Positions 1 through 8,960 of a DNA stretch of 64,000 nt are shown in pieces. Positions within the stretch are counted from its first letter, which is position 1. Every line of letters begins with the position of its first letter. Position numbers and translations under genes: made by a program. The notes beneath the pieces were generated by a model. It was not told where the DNA came from, did no database searches, and worked only from the letters and a program-made list of their open reading frames with translations. The stretch is taken from NCBI GenBank assembly GCA_003290165.1, contig QNQO01006234.1:124001-188000 (forward strand), written 5' to 3'. This DNA comes from Berberis thunbergii. Lineage: Eukaryota; Streptophyta; Magnoliopsida; Ranunculales; Berberidaceae.

Positions 1-128
1 AGAGTGAAACACAACTAAATAGGGTACTCGAAAATCAATCCAAACTAACAGCAAAGACACACAACTAAGGCTAGGCTGCCTCCTTGGAGCGCTTGGTTTA
101 ACGTCTTCAGCCCGACATATATTCTCCC

Positions 129-1601
129 TCATGAAAGATATACCATGAAGTGACGAGGAAGAACATAGGGAACATTCACTTCAAAACCTAGTCTATGATA
201 TAAATGAGTCAAAAGGGTTAAGGAATCGTATACCAATAACCTGAAAAGTTGAGGATCAGTCCACTCAAAGATAGCAACTACCTGATGTTTCCTCTTGATA
301 GTGCATAGATCCTTGATGACCCTCGCATAAGTTGGTACCTGTTTAATCACATGCAGCAAAGGTAAGTTAATTTTAACATGTTTCAAGTGTTCTAGAATCT
401 CACCATGCATTTCCGATTTCTTTTCAGTAAGTCGTAGTGCTTGAGGAAAAGGAACTGATACTGGAATGTTCTTGTTGGGCTCATCCTCAGGGGTGCTCTG
501 ATTTGCACTTGGGCAGGTGCTTATAGTTGTGGACGAGCTTGACCCATCTAAAATCTTACCACTCCGAGTAGTGATGGCATTAACCTCTTTGACATTCTGA
601 GAGTCTGAAGTAGAGGTTTGTGCCATAAGTTGGCCCTTCGGATTTGCTTGAGGCTGTGAAGAAAATTGGCCCCGAGCTTGTACTGTTAATGAACTTGTCA
701 GCTTGGTTATTTGGCTTTTGATCTCCTTGTTCTCCTCTGCCAACTGTGTCAATGCAACCTCAATTTTTTGATTAGTTTTACCTTGTGCCTCTATAAATGC
801 ATGTAATGTGTCTAATAAGGAACTTCTGTTAGATTGTGCATTGTATGGAGGTGCAGGGTATGACCTAGGTGGTTGTGCCTGTGAGTGTGTAGGTTGGTCG
901 GCCTTGGACCTCCAGCCAAAGTTAGGGTGATCTCTCCAGCCAGAATTGTAAGTGTTAGAGAATGGTGAATAAGGCTTCTTGTACATCCCTAAGGTGTTAC
1001 ATTATTCCTCATAAACCCCTCTCATCTCAGTCAAGGTTGGGCAATCCTGTGAGAAGTGTTCAACTCCCCCGCATATAAAACAGGCGTCCTGTAGCTCAAC
1101 TCTGGCAACAGTTTGTGTGGGCCTACCATCCTTGGTCTTAAGTGCCTCTAACTCCCTAGTTACTCTATCAAGTTGGGCTCTAAGGCTATCTTCTTCCCTA
1201 AGTTGGTAAACTCCAACTGGATGTGTTCTATCCGTGCTCTCAGTAGCACTTGGACCAGTCCAAGTATGGGCCTTTTCAGCTAAGCCATTCAGGTACTCAA
1301 TGGCCTCGTCAGAGTCCTTTTGCAAAAACTCTCCATTACACATCATCTCAAGGAACTGACGTTCTCTACTGGTGAGCCCCTCATAAAAATAACTGACTAA
1401 GCGCCAATTCTCATACCCATGGTGTGGGCATGTATTCAAAAGATACTTGAACCTTTCCCATGCTTGATATAATGTCTCGTTATTCTTTTGGGTGAAGGTA
1501 GAAATCTGTCTCTTTAGACCGTTGGTTTTGTGGTGAGGAAAATATTTATTTAAAAATGCTTGGGTCATCTCCTCCCACGAACCTATGGACCTTGGTCGCA
1601 A
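129..1601 (-). pseudogene. Ty3/gypsy (Athila-like) gag, interrupted
   Basis: This is the capsid/nucleocapsid region of an LTR retrotransposon read right to left. The upstream part (1,601 to 1,002) has the plant retrotransposon gag core (an AFLNKYFPHHKT-type segment, then SRERQFLEMMCNG) and a zinc knuckle of the form C-x2-C-x4-H-x4-C (CFICGGVEHFSQDC). A stop follows, and 15 bases on the same frame reopens at 986 with the MYKKPYSPFSNTYN segment that normally continues gag. The Gln/Pro-rich linker and the segment that precedes the protease in Athila-type elements follow. The normal continuation is lost after CTIKRKHQ, where the reading becomes unrelated and ends at 129, so no protease is present. 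The primer site and LTR lie just upstream at 1,855-1,872 and 1,878 onward. An in-frame stop plus the loss of homology make it a pseudogene. The Athila-like assignment rests on gag features and the primer site. Confidence 0.85.
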
Positions 1602-1854
1602 AGAGTATAGCTAACTCTTCGCTTTTTCCTTAAGGAATAAAAAGGAAAAAAACCTTAGTCTAACCGAGTCTACAGCCTCAACTTTGTTGTGAAAGGTGGC
1701 CACAATTTTTTTTTTAATTTTTTTTAAGAAATAAAATAAAATAAAAATAAAAATTAAACTGGACCTAAAACTTAAAAATAAAATAAAATAAAATAAAATG
1801 AAAAATGAGCAAGAAAGATAATACCCGAAACCTTCCTTGTAGAATGACGCTTGT

Positions 1855-1872
1855 TCCCCGGCAAGGGCGCCA
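1855..1872 (-). promoter_or_regulatory. Retrotransposon primer binding site (tRNA-Asp type)
   Basis: On the minus strand this reads TGGCGCCCTTGCCGGGGA, five bases inside the LTR end (GGGCGTAATCA). It resembles the primer site of Athila-type elements, which pairs with the 3' end of tRNA-Asp. The tRNA identity is from family knowledge; one base differs from the form I remember. The A-rich stretch between it and gag (1,690-1,800) is untranslated leader with no recognisable gene. Confidence 0.75.
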
Positions 1873-1877
1873 AAATT

Positions 1878-2740
1878 TGATTACGCCCAAACAGTACACG
1901 CGGTCAATTGCAGTAAAGAATGGGGTGTCGATTCCACGAGGAAAAATGATCTACAAAATAAGGTTAAGGAAGACAAACTATGCGAAACTAAAGTTAAGAA
2001 ATTCTAACAAATTTAAATACGAAATTGAATTTAATTTAATGAAAAGTAAGTTTGGAAAAATCACAAGGTTCCAAGAATCCCTCTTAGACTTCACGCGCCA
2101 ACTAGTATTGATTCGCTATTGAACATTGAATAACATTGAATGAACTTCAGCTCATAATGTCAAATTCCATTAGTTCCTCTAAATAATAGCTCAAAAAGAC
2201 CTATAAAACTACTATCTGAGCCTCATCAGATCTAATTTCACTCGCAAAACCTATTTAGTGATCCCATACAAAGGAATGCAACACAAAAACACTACAAATC
2301 AACTGTTCAAAACAGTTTTTAGTAAAAAAATATTCAATATGGAAGCTAAGTTGTTATTCTTTGACATTCATGGATACAAAAGAAGAATATCCAATATGTC
2401 TAGCAAAATGGCTTTTGACCAATGGAAGCTTGTCATCTATACAAAATATGATAGATTCATGCAATATGATATGATATAAGAGACGCAATGCTGACTAACC
2501 TGTGTTGATTCAGGTTTTCCCTCTTGCTCTGATTCTATGGGCAGGGCCAGGGACGAACTGCGGTTGATGCTGCTGCGAGAGACGCAATGCTGCTACTGCA
2601 AGGGACGATCTGCTGATGATGCGAGGTACGCACTGCTGCTGCTGCTGCGAGGGAATCACTGCTGCTGCTGTGAGGGACGAACTGTTGCTCTGCAAGGGAC
2701 GCACTGATGCGAGCTTGCTGCTGGTCGCAAACTCGATGAT
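1878..2740 (-). mobile_element. 5' LTR of the Athila-like element (far end uncertain)
   Basis: The end next to the primer site is exact: on the minus strand the LTR finishes GGGCGTAATCA at 1,878. About 240 bases from that end match the complete solo LTR at 12,514-14,051, which carries the same terminal text in the opposite orientation. Farther out (above about 2,130) the two copies diverge. From about 2,530 to 2,735 this copy holds imperfect CAG/CTG-rich repeats of the type GCTGCTGCGAGGGACG. The outer boundary is placed where recognisable TGA-factor coding sequence begins; I could not find a terminal TG or a target duplication there. Confidence 0.6.
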
Positions 2741-2897
2741 TTCAGAGGGCTTGAACCCACCCATCCACAAAAAGCAGCGCTCCGCTGGAGTCTTCCACAT
2801 GCCTGAAACGAGATGAAAGAGATCGACTTTCATGAGCATTGCCTTCAAGCCCATCATCTCATCCAAGTGTGCAAGGCAGTTGTCCACGTAAAGTTGC
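2741..2897 (-). pseudogene. TGA-type bZIP factor, isolated DOG1-domain exon
   Basis: Read right to left this encodes about 50 residues (QLYVDNCLAHLDEMMGLK, then FHLVSGMWKTPAERCFLW, then MGGFKPSE). This is the conserved region of TGA-class bZIP factors (DOG1-like domain), close to TGA9/TGA10-type sequence as I recall it. Intact TGA factors have several hundred residues, with a basic leucine zipper before this part; neither the zipper nor the following Gln-rich tail is present. The frame runs straight out of the exon into the CAG-rich LTR sequence, so the tail of the 129-residue frame (2,899 to 2,510) is retroelement DNA. It lies on the same strand as the Rab GDI and MBF1 fragments to the right and is read as captured or stranded exon sequence. 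Confidence 0.75.
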
Positions 2898-3589
2898 ACA
2901 AATTAAACATTATGAAATTCAAATATAACATCCCCAATTTCTAACATGACCATACAGGAATACCAATTTCTAATCCCCACTGTCACCAACAAAGCAATGT
3001 GACCACCCACAATTATAACATCCCCATTAGACATTACCACTCCCTAATCACTTTTTGGTTTTGCTTTGTGACTTGTGCATCCTAAAAGTAAATAACTAAC
3101 ATTCAAACTCAAATCATTAACATTCTATTTGTGATGGTTCAAGTCATTAGCACAGAACAAGTACCAAAAAATAGGGCATAAATGATAAAGTGAAATGTAT
3201 TCAAAATAATCAAATGATTGATATTATGTATTCAAAATCAAATGATTGACATTATGTATTCAAAATCAAATTATATATATACTTAGGAAGCTGATCAAAA
3301 AGGTTCATAGAAACCTGGGTATGGTAGGCTTGAAGCTTTGCATGAAAAGCTATCAATGGACCATGTAATAGACAGTTTAGTACAATTGAGGTGGTGAATC
3401 ATAATTCCAAGTGTCAAAAACAGTCCGTGTAGCAGTAATTCGAAAAGTAAAAGACGAGTCAGTGAACGCATACCATTTCCTTGATTATCGATTTAGAGTG
3501 TAGACCATGACTTGATGAATTAATATCCAGGTTTCCAAGTACAAAAATGATTCCAAGAGTTGTCAGATGTCCAACACAGGAAAGAAATG

Positions 3590-4117
3590 TGTTAGAGAAT
3601 AGAAGTCAATGCATCCTATTGTTAGGAAAATATCTTTCAGTATTAGGAAATACATCCTATTGTTAGGAAAATATATTTTAGCATATTGTGTTGCAAGTTT
3701 TATGGGGTTAGGAAATTTTCCGATGGCTAGTGATTTGTTTCCTTGGTTTGGGAGGTTTCCTAGTGTATGGTGGTTTCCTATTGTATTTTGACTAGAGTAT
3801 TTATATTGCTGATGAATGAATGAAAGAACACAATTTGGCCTTAAAATTTACATGGTATCAGAGCCACTTTCTTTGGTGACCTAAGACTCTGGGGATTCAA
3901 GCTCTTCCCCGCCTCTTACAACTATGCAAGAAGCGGGGGAGGGATGAAAGCGACAACAAAGTTCAACTAAATTGAAGGGAAATTGCACTCTACAACAACT
4001 TCATGCATATCAGCAACACAATATGCTAAAATATATTTTCCTAACAATAGGATGTATTTCCTAATACTGAAAGATATTTTCCTAACAATAGGATGTATTG
4101 ACTTCTATTCTCGAACA
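3590..4117 (+). mobile_element. Small TRIM-like LTR element with inverted second LTR
   Basis: A 528-bp non-coding element flanked by an exact 5-bp target duplication AAATG (3,585-3,589 and 4,118-4,122). A 263-bp LTR (3,590-3,852, TGTTAGAG...TTTACA) is followed directly by a copia-type primer site TGGTATCAGAGC (3,853-3,864, initiator-Met tRNA type). A purine tract GCGGGGGAGGGA lies at 3,933-3,944. In place of a directly repeated 3' LTR, the right end is the first 105 bp of the LTR in reverse complement (4,013-4,117 against 3,590-3,694, two mismatches). LTR, primer site and purine tract without coding sequence is the layout of TRIM elements; the inverted right end is not. The single duplication pair shows it inserted as one unit. 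Confidence 0.85.
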
Positions 4118-4421
4118 AAATGACAAGTTGGCAATGTAAAACATGTCATAGAAAATTAAAAAAAGGAGGTAACTCCAACAATTGATGAAGCATCTGTCAA
4201 GCTCAATAACTTGAGCTTGCGGAATATCCAACATGGATATTCAAAGAAGCTTTCAAAGTATATTAATCAAATGAGAACATGTAGGAAGAATAATTAGTTA
4301 AAGGGAAACAAAACAAAAACATAAAATTGAGATCAAAGGAGATCGATCTCTGCTGAAAAGGGAGACATCTGAAATATGTCAAGCTCTTCCAATATACTCT
4401 TGCAACATTGTTCAACAATGA

Positions 4422-5584
4422 TTACTCTTCTGCAGTAGCGCTGGCAGCGCTAAGATCCACTGAAAGATCAAGTTCCTGGTGCATGAAATAGAAAATAATG
4501 GATTAAGAAACAAAGAAGAAGGAACACTATTCTTCCACATAAGTATGACAAAGATATTACCTTGCCAGTGATCCGACTGTACATGGAAATCACGTCTTTT
4601 ACTGTCGATTCAAAATGTGTTGTTGCATCATAACTCTGTATCGTAATTTAGATAGAAGTTTATGTCAGATTTCTGTTCTCCTCGGTGAGTCTGGAAAAAT
4701 AGTTTAGATAAAATCAGGAAACAAAACTTACCGTTGAAATGTAGCAATTATCATCATCGCTCTTGTTTGTTGGTTCATATCTGTCATACATATCATAGAA
4801 TATCTCCTCAATAGGTCCCAGTAGTTCGATTGCAGGCTTCAATTCTACCTCAGGCTAGTCAGTCTCTGCCTCTGTTGAAACAAAAGCAATGTACTTGTCT
4901 TTTGGAGGTACATTGTGAGTATAAGAGCAGCAGAACAAGTACCTGCAGTAAGCCAGTAACAGTAGGACAAAAACAAGTGCACCTTTGGAATCAATATTCA
5001 AGAAATTAATACCAAGCAATAAAGAAAAATTCAAGAAATTAATATAAGATTTTTGCACTTATCCATCTATGTTAGTCAAAATGAAAGAAACTTGAGCAAA
5101 GACATACATGTCTGATTTACGTCCAAGTTGCTTCTGTGGCAGAATGACCTGAGCCGAGTGTGAATCACTGGTATGTGAGATGGGGTGACTCATAATGCAT
5201 ATAGCACGGGCAACTTTGCCAACTTTTTGAACCTGATGCAAATAACCAGTGGGATTACAAAGAAAGTTCGTGAAGGCTGAAATGAAATAAGTACAAAAAA
5301 AACTTGCTAGATGTTTACCTTATCAGGCAAATATGAAGGATCGCATACAACTTTCTTGCATTTAGCAGTTTCCCCTTCAGATGTCACACCAAAGGTTTTA
5401 CCATTTTCATCGAACTCTACCTGTCATCCTCAGTGTCAGATATAAGTAGAAGTTGCTAACACGGATAACTTTGGAATTGTCTATGAAGTTTCATAAATGT
5501 CAAAACTTACGACAATTTTACCTTGCACTCTGGCTTGTTGAGCATGTATGTGCCACCATAAACAACACTTAAACGAGCAAATGT
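4422..5584 (-). pseudogene. Rab GDP-dissociation inhibitor, 3'-half fragment
   Basis: Rab GDI extracts GDP-bound Rab GTPases from membranes and keeps them soluble in vesicle traffic. Six exons with consistent splice sites run right to left: 5,584-5,522 (FARLSVVYGGTYMLNKPECK), 5,420-5,319 ([20 protein letters not shown]), 5,232-5,108 (VARAICIMSHPI), 4,942-4,732 (FCCSYTHNVPPK), 4,635-4,561 (YDATTHFES) and 4,475-4,422 (ending in the normal acidic tail and a stop). Together they cover roughly the last 45% of a family protein of about 445 residues. Upstream exons, including the first Rab-binding part, are absent for at least 2.6 kb. An in-frame TAG at 4,855-4,857 follows the conserved T-E-A-E-T-D. 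The missing 5' half and the stop make it a gene fragment. Its retained introns show it was copied as DNA, not from mRNA. Confidence 0.88.
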
Positions 5585-7646
5585 CTGCATATTACGACTC
5601 CTAACCAGTCAAAACAAATAAAAGAAAGAATGCGAAATAAAAGATTAACTTTAGTCATTGACCAAAGGAATCTAAATTGCTTGAAAATCATTGACCAATC
5701 TAATGAACTTCAATTCATCCAGTCAGGTTTAATAGAACTGAGGAAAATTGTTGTAAGGTTTGAAGAAAATATTTACTCTGCTGCGACTAGTCAGGTATGC
5801 ATTCTTTACTCAATTGCATTATTCTATTTGTTAAATTAATGAGTGAAAAAAAACCTTCCATTAGTCATCTTCTCCAATATTTCAGTGTAATTGATGTGGT
5901 CCATGTGGGGGAAGTAGATTCCTGCAGGAGTTCTGTTTATTTATGTGGTTGTTGGTGCGTGTTAGGCTTTCAACAAGGGAAACTTTATCTTTCTATCCAA
6001 ATTGATTTAGCTTGTGTTATGAGTGGGATGGAGGACGAAACATCATTCATTTGTTTCGTATCTAGAGATGGCTGCAAATGTTACAGGGATTCTTCAATCT
6101 TTTTGGGGGTGGTTCGTCTTTTGCGCGAGTTCCCTCTATATCCAGAATACGGACGTGACCTAACACTTTCTAAGATTATCATAAATTAAGACTTGCCTGC
6201 ATTTCGTAAAACGAGGGACTTGTGCAAAATATAGCCTAATTATGATTGAGGAGATCTCAAGCTGAGATTGCAACCCTCCCCAACATTACCAGGTTGAGGA
6301 TTATTTGAGGTCAGAACCTATTTCAAGTCCAACCTTCTTTTGCGTAATCCTAACCAACATCCAGTTGAGTGAAAGAAAAACATCTTAAATCACATTCTAA
6401 TTTGTTTTAACACATCAACATGATCAAATAATCTAAAATAAGTTAAAACTTAAATGGTCTATTCTTTTAAAAATGTTCTGCCATGACCTCACTTTCCGTC
6501 ACCTCACTCCTAACAACACAGGCCATCATATTCTCTTGTTTTGTTATCATACAATGTCATCTCACTTCTTTAGGCTCTTAAACTCATAATATTAGAAAGT
6601 GGCTTCTTGTTAGTTATTACTTAGGCTTTTTAGATAGCCTATTGTTTGGGGGGATATAACAACCCTTGTTGATTTCTTCAGTCAGATTATCTACGGAAAA
6701 TATCGCTGAAGATGCTGACAATGGAAACAAATTCTCAAAATCCAGCACCAAATGCTGTCGATGGTAATCAAAACCTGCCAGATCCAGGTAATAAGACCAA
6801 AACATATAAGTACTGTTTGTGTTTTTTAGATGATATGTATATTGGCATCCATTCTCTTGTTTTTCCCGCGGACCCTTTTTTCATGCACAACACAAAATTT
6901 TGAAATTCACATGTTTTTTTTACTAGAGATCTGTTATTTCATTACTATAACCCTTTTATAGTCCTCACCAAGAATGACTGGGTTACGATTCTTTTTATTA
7001 TTATTTTTTTTTCAATAAATGTTGCTAGTGTATTACTCGTGCATACAATACACTCTTTTAATTTCATTTGTGCTAAGAGGTGCATCTAGCTCATGTTGGC
7101 ATCTAATGCCTTATTTCAAAGTATGAAATATGATATGCTAAGTGGTGCATACGATACACTCTTTTAAACCCATGTTTGTTTTTACGTTAAACTAACATAT
7201 CAACATGCCTCTGAACAATGTGTTTCCTTTCCTCTGAACAATGTGTATCCATGCATCTGACACGAGACCTGCTTACATGCCAGTCATGCAACCTACAAAT
7301 GTTAGCATGTTTTGACATTGAAGACAAGGCAGTTTTTGTTAGATGACATCATGCCTTTGGCAGTTGTACGCCTTTGAGACTATTGCAGCATGGTTTCATC
7401 ACTGAATTGCATTTGAATGGGGTATTTATGATCAATTTCATTTGAAAGATCCTGGAAGTGCAACGAGTGTTTTTACCTATATATATATATGCATGCATAA
7501 ATGTAATCAAGATCATGGAAGTTCAACGAGTGTTTTTACCTATATATGTATGTATGTATGTATACATAAATCTAATCATTACAAGTTTACAACATGATTT
7601 TTCAAAAAAAATTATTGCAAATTGATACAAAGAGTTGAGTACTCAC
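5585..7646. other. Unassigned AT-rich stretch between captured exons
   Basis: No gene family could be recognised on either strand. Short open frames occur (for example 5,797-6,189 on +, 6,617-6,805 on -), but they lack a domain signature or convincing exon borders. Short (TA)n and (TATG)n runs lie near 7,476-7,562, where a roughly 45-bp stretch (GTTTTTACCTATATATRTAT type) is present twice. It behaves like intron or spacer within the putative CACTA element. Confidence 0.4.
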
Positions 7647-7730
7647 GAGCAAGAACTTCTGTTTCTTTATCAAGCTTCCTCGTGTTCAAAGTATTGCCAC
7701 TGTAGGCAGCCTTGTTTGTTCCTGCTGTAG
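7647..7730 (-). pseudogene. MBF1 (multiprotein bridging factor 1) isolated exon
   Basis: A single 84-bp exon on the minus strand, with acceptor TCTATCTTCCAG and donor GTGAGT, encodes 28 residues including AGTNKAAYSGNTLNTRKLD. This matches the linker between the N-terminal MBF1 domain and the helix-turn-helix of plant MBF1 coactivators. Intact MBF1 has about 140-150 residues; neither the preceding MBF1 domain exon nor the HTH exon was found in the window. It lies on the same strand as, and upstream of, the Rab GDI fragment, inside the segment that ends in a CACTA terminus, and so looks like captured exon sequence. The assignment rests on one short exon but the match is distinctive. Confidence 0.72.
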
Positions 7731-8225
7731 CTGGAAGATAGACAATAAAGCAACATTATCCTTAGCATCAACAAAACAGAATTTGTGGACCAACATACAT
7801 ATAAATGTTTTGTTTTAAAATACACATTACAAGTTAAAATTATCCATTAAAGCTTCCTTGTAGGAGCAAAGCTAGTCTAGAGACCAACATTTGTATGTAA
7901 ATCATATAGCAATGACTTACTTCTAAATAAAACCCTAAATATATCATTTGTATCTAAATCCCTGAGATGTATTTCTTGGTTTCAAATTATATCAGGAATT
8001 TCATACAAAAATTAAAGATTCAAAAAATTAAATTATATAGGAATTTATCAGGCATATGGTTTTGAGCCCTAGAGATTCAAACCCTAATTTCAAAAAACCT
8101 CTAAATAAAACCTACAGATTCAAAAAACAATTCAGGAACCCTAGACATTCAAAACCTCTAAATAAAAAAATCTACATTCAGGAGCCCTAATTTCATCAAA
8201 AATAAAACACAGAGAGAGAGAGTAC

Positions 8226-8580
8226 CTGTACAAGAGAATGGTTGCAGTGGCTGATCGATTTTGAAGACACCGAGTACTAAGGAAAGAAGACCAGAGAAGG
8301 AGGGGAAGAGGAAAGTCGAGGGAGGAGGGAAGGAGGGAAGTCGAGGGAGGGAGCAGGGAAGGAGAAGGAGCAGGGAAATCGAGTGGAGTAGAGTCGAGGG
8401 AGGGAGCAGGGATGTCGATGTCGATGGAAGTCGAGGAAGTCGATGGAAGTCGAGGGATGGAAGTCAAGGAAGTCGATGGAAGTCAAGGGAAGGAGCAGGT
8501 TTGTGGAGGGGAGGGAATGTTTGTCGATGGAAGTCGAGTGGAGGGAAGGTCGAGCGCCAAAATAGCCCGCCCAAATTTTT
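8226..8580 (-). other. Purine/pyrimidine-skewed block and probable leader exon of the CACTA element
   Basis: From about 8,260 to 8,560 the plus strand is almost all purine, built from GTCGAGGGA- and GTCGATGGAA-like short repeats. On the minus strand it is a TCGAC/CTCCC-rich region with (GA)n at 8,209-8,222. At 8,226 the minus strand reads CTTGTACAG followed by a GTACTC donor-like sequence, with a matching acceptor upstream of the MBF1 exon at 7,731. This suggests a non-coding leader exon spliced to captured exons. Open frames across the block are low-complexity and not taken as genes. Confidence 0.4.
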
Positions 8581-8587
8581 TTTTCAG

Positions 8588-8960
8588 CTTTTCATGCAGC
8601 CACGGTTTTGAGCCGTTGCTAGAACTAGCCACGGTTTAGAACCGTTGCTAAATTTTTTTTTGCAACTGTTTTAAGCCGTTGCTAGAACTAGCCACGGTTT
8701 AGAACCGTTGCTAAATTTTTTTTTTGCAACGGTTTTGAGTCGTTTCTAATAATGCCCACGGTTTTGAGTCGTTGCTACTAATAGCCACGGTGTTTAGCCG
8801 TGCCTAATATACCAACGGTTTTAAGCCGTGGCCAGGGTTTTTCCACCCACGGTTTTAAGCCGTTGGTACTTATAGCTACGGTTTTTGGCCGTGGCAAATA
8901 AACCAACGGTTTAAAACCATGGCCAGCTCAGTGTAGCTAAACTGGCCTTTTGGTGTAGTG
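8588..8960. repeat. CACTA terminus with subterminal repeats
   Basis: About ten short units alternate between GCCACGGTTTTGAGCCG and AACCGTTGCTA-like text. Each is close to a small palindrome (CCACGGTTT..AACCGTKG), separated by T-runs, and they lead to the terminal inverted repeat at 8,941-8,960. Dense, partly inverted repeats of this sort just inside the ends are typical of CACTA elements, where they bind transposase. The partner array at the left end was not found. Confidence 0.75.

Larger units (their letters stand above)
2741..8960 (-). mobile_element. Putative gene-capturing (Pack-CACTA-like) transposon, one end seen
   Basis: The right boundary is a CACTA-superfamily terminus: on the minus strand the segment opens CACTACACCAAAAGGCCAGT (8,960 to 8,941). 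It cuts the coding sequence of a copia integrase, which resumes at 8,961 with TTT, a possible 3-bp target duplication. About 350 bp of subterminal repeats and a purine-rich block follow inside the end. Within the next 6 kb lie fragments of three unrelated genes (MBF1, Rab GDI, TGA bZIP), all in the same orientation. No CACTA transposase was seen, so it would be non-autonomous. The left CACTA end was not found; it may lie left of the window, beyond the Athila-like element, or be lost. The start given is only the leftmost captured fragment, so extent and capture are inference. Confidence 0.55.

Noticed and set aside
2288..2300. CACTACAAATCAA as the left end of the CACTA element
   Set aside because: Only the first seven bases agree with the right terminus CACTACACCAAAA, it lies inside the Athila-like LTR area, and no subterminal CCACGG/AACCGT repeats follow it.
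3853..3864. TGGTATCAGAGC as the primer site of the copia element at 8,961-14,131
   Set aside because: It belongs to the small element with its own AAATG duplication at 3,585-4,122, and its LTR (TGTTAGAG) is unrelated to the copia LTR (TGTTGGTGG).
5797..6189. A 130-residue plus-strand gene inside the putative CACTA element
   Set aside because: No family resemblance, no promoter or splice support, and a composition like random AT-rich sequence; kept only as unassigned spacer.
8141..8639. Ser/Pro- and Gly/Glu-rich proteins on both strands
   Set aside because: Produced by the low-complexity GTCGAGG repeats of the CACTA element; open in several frames at once.
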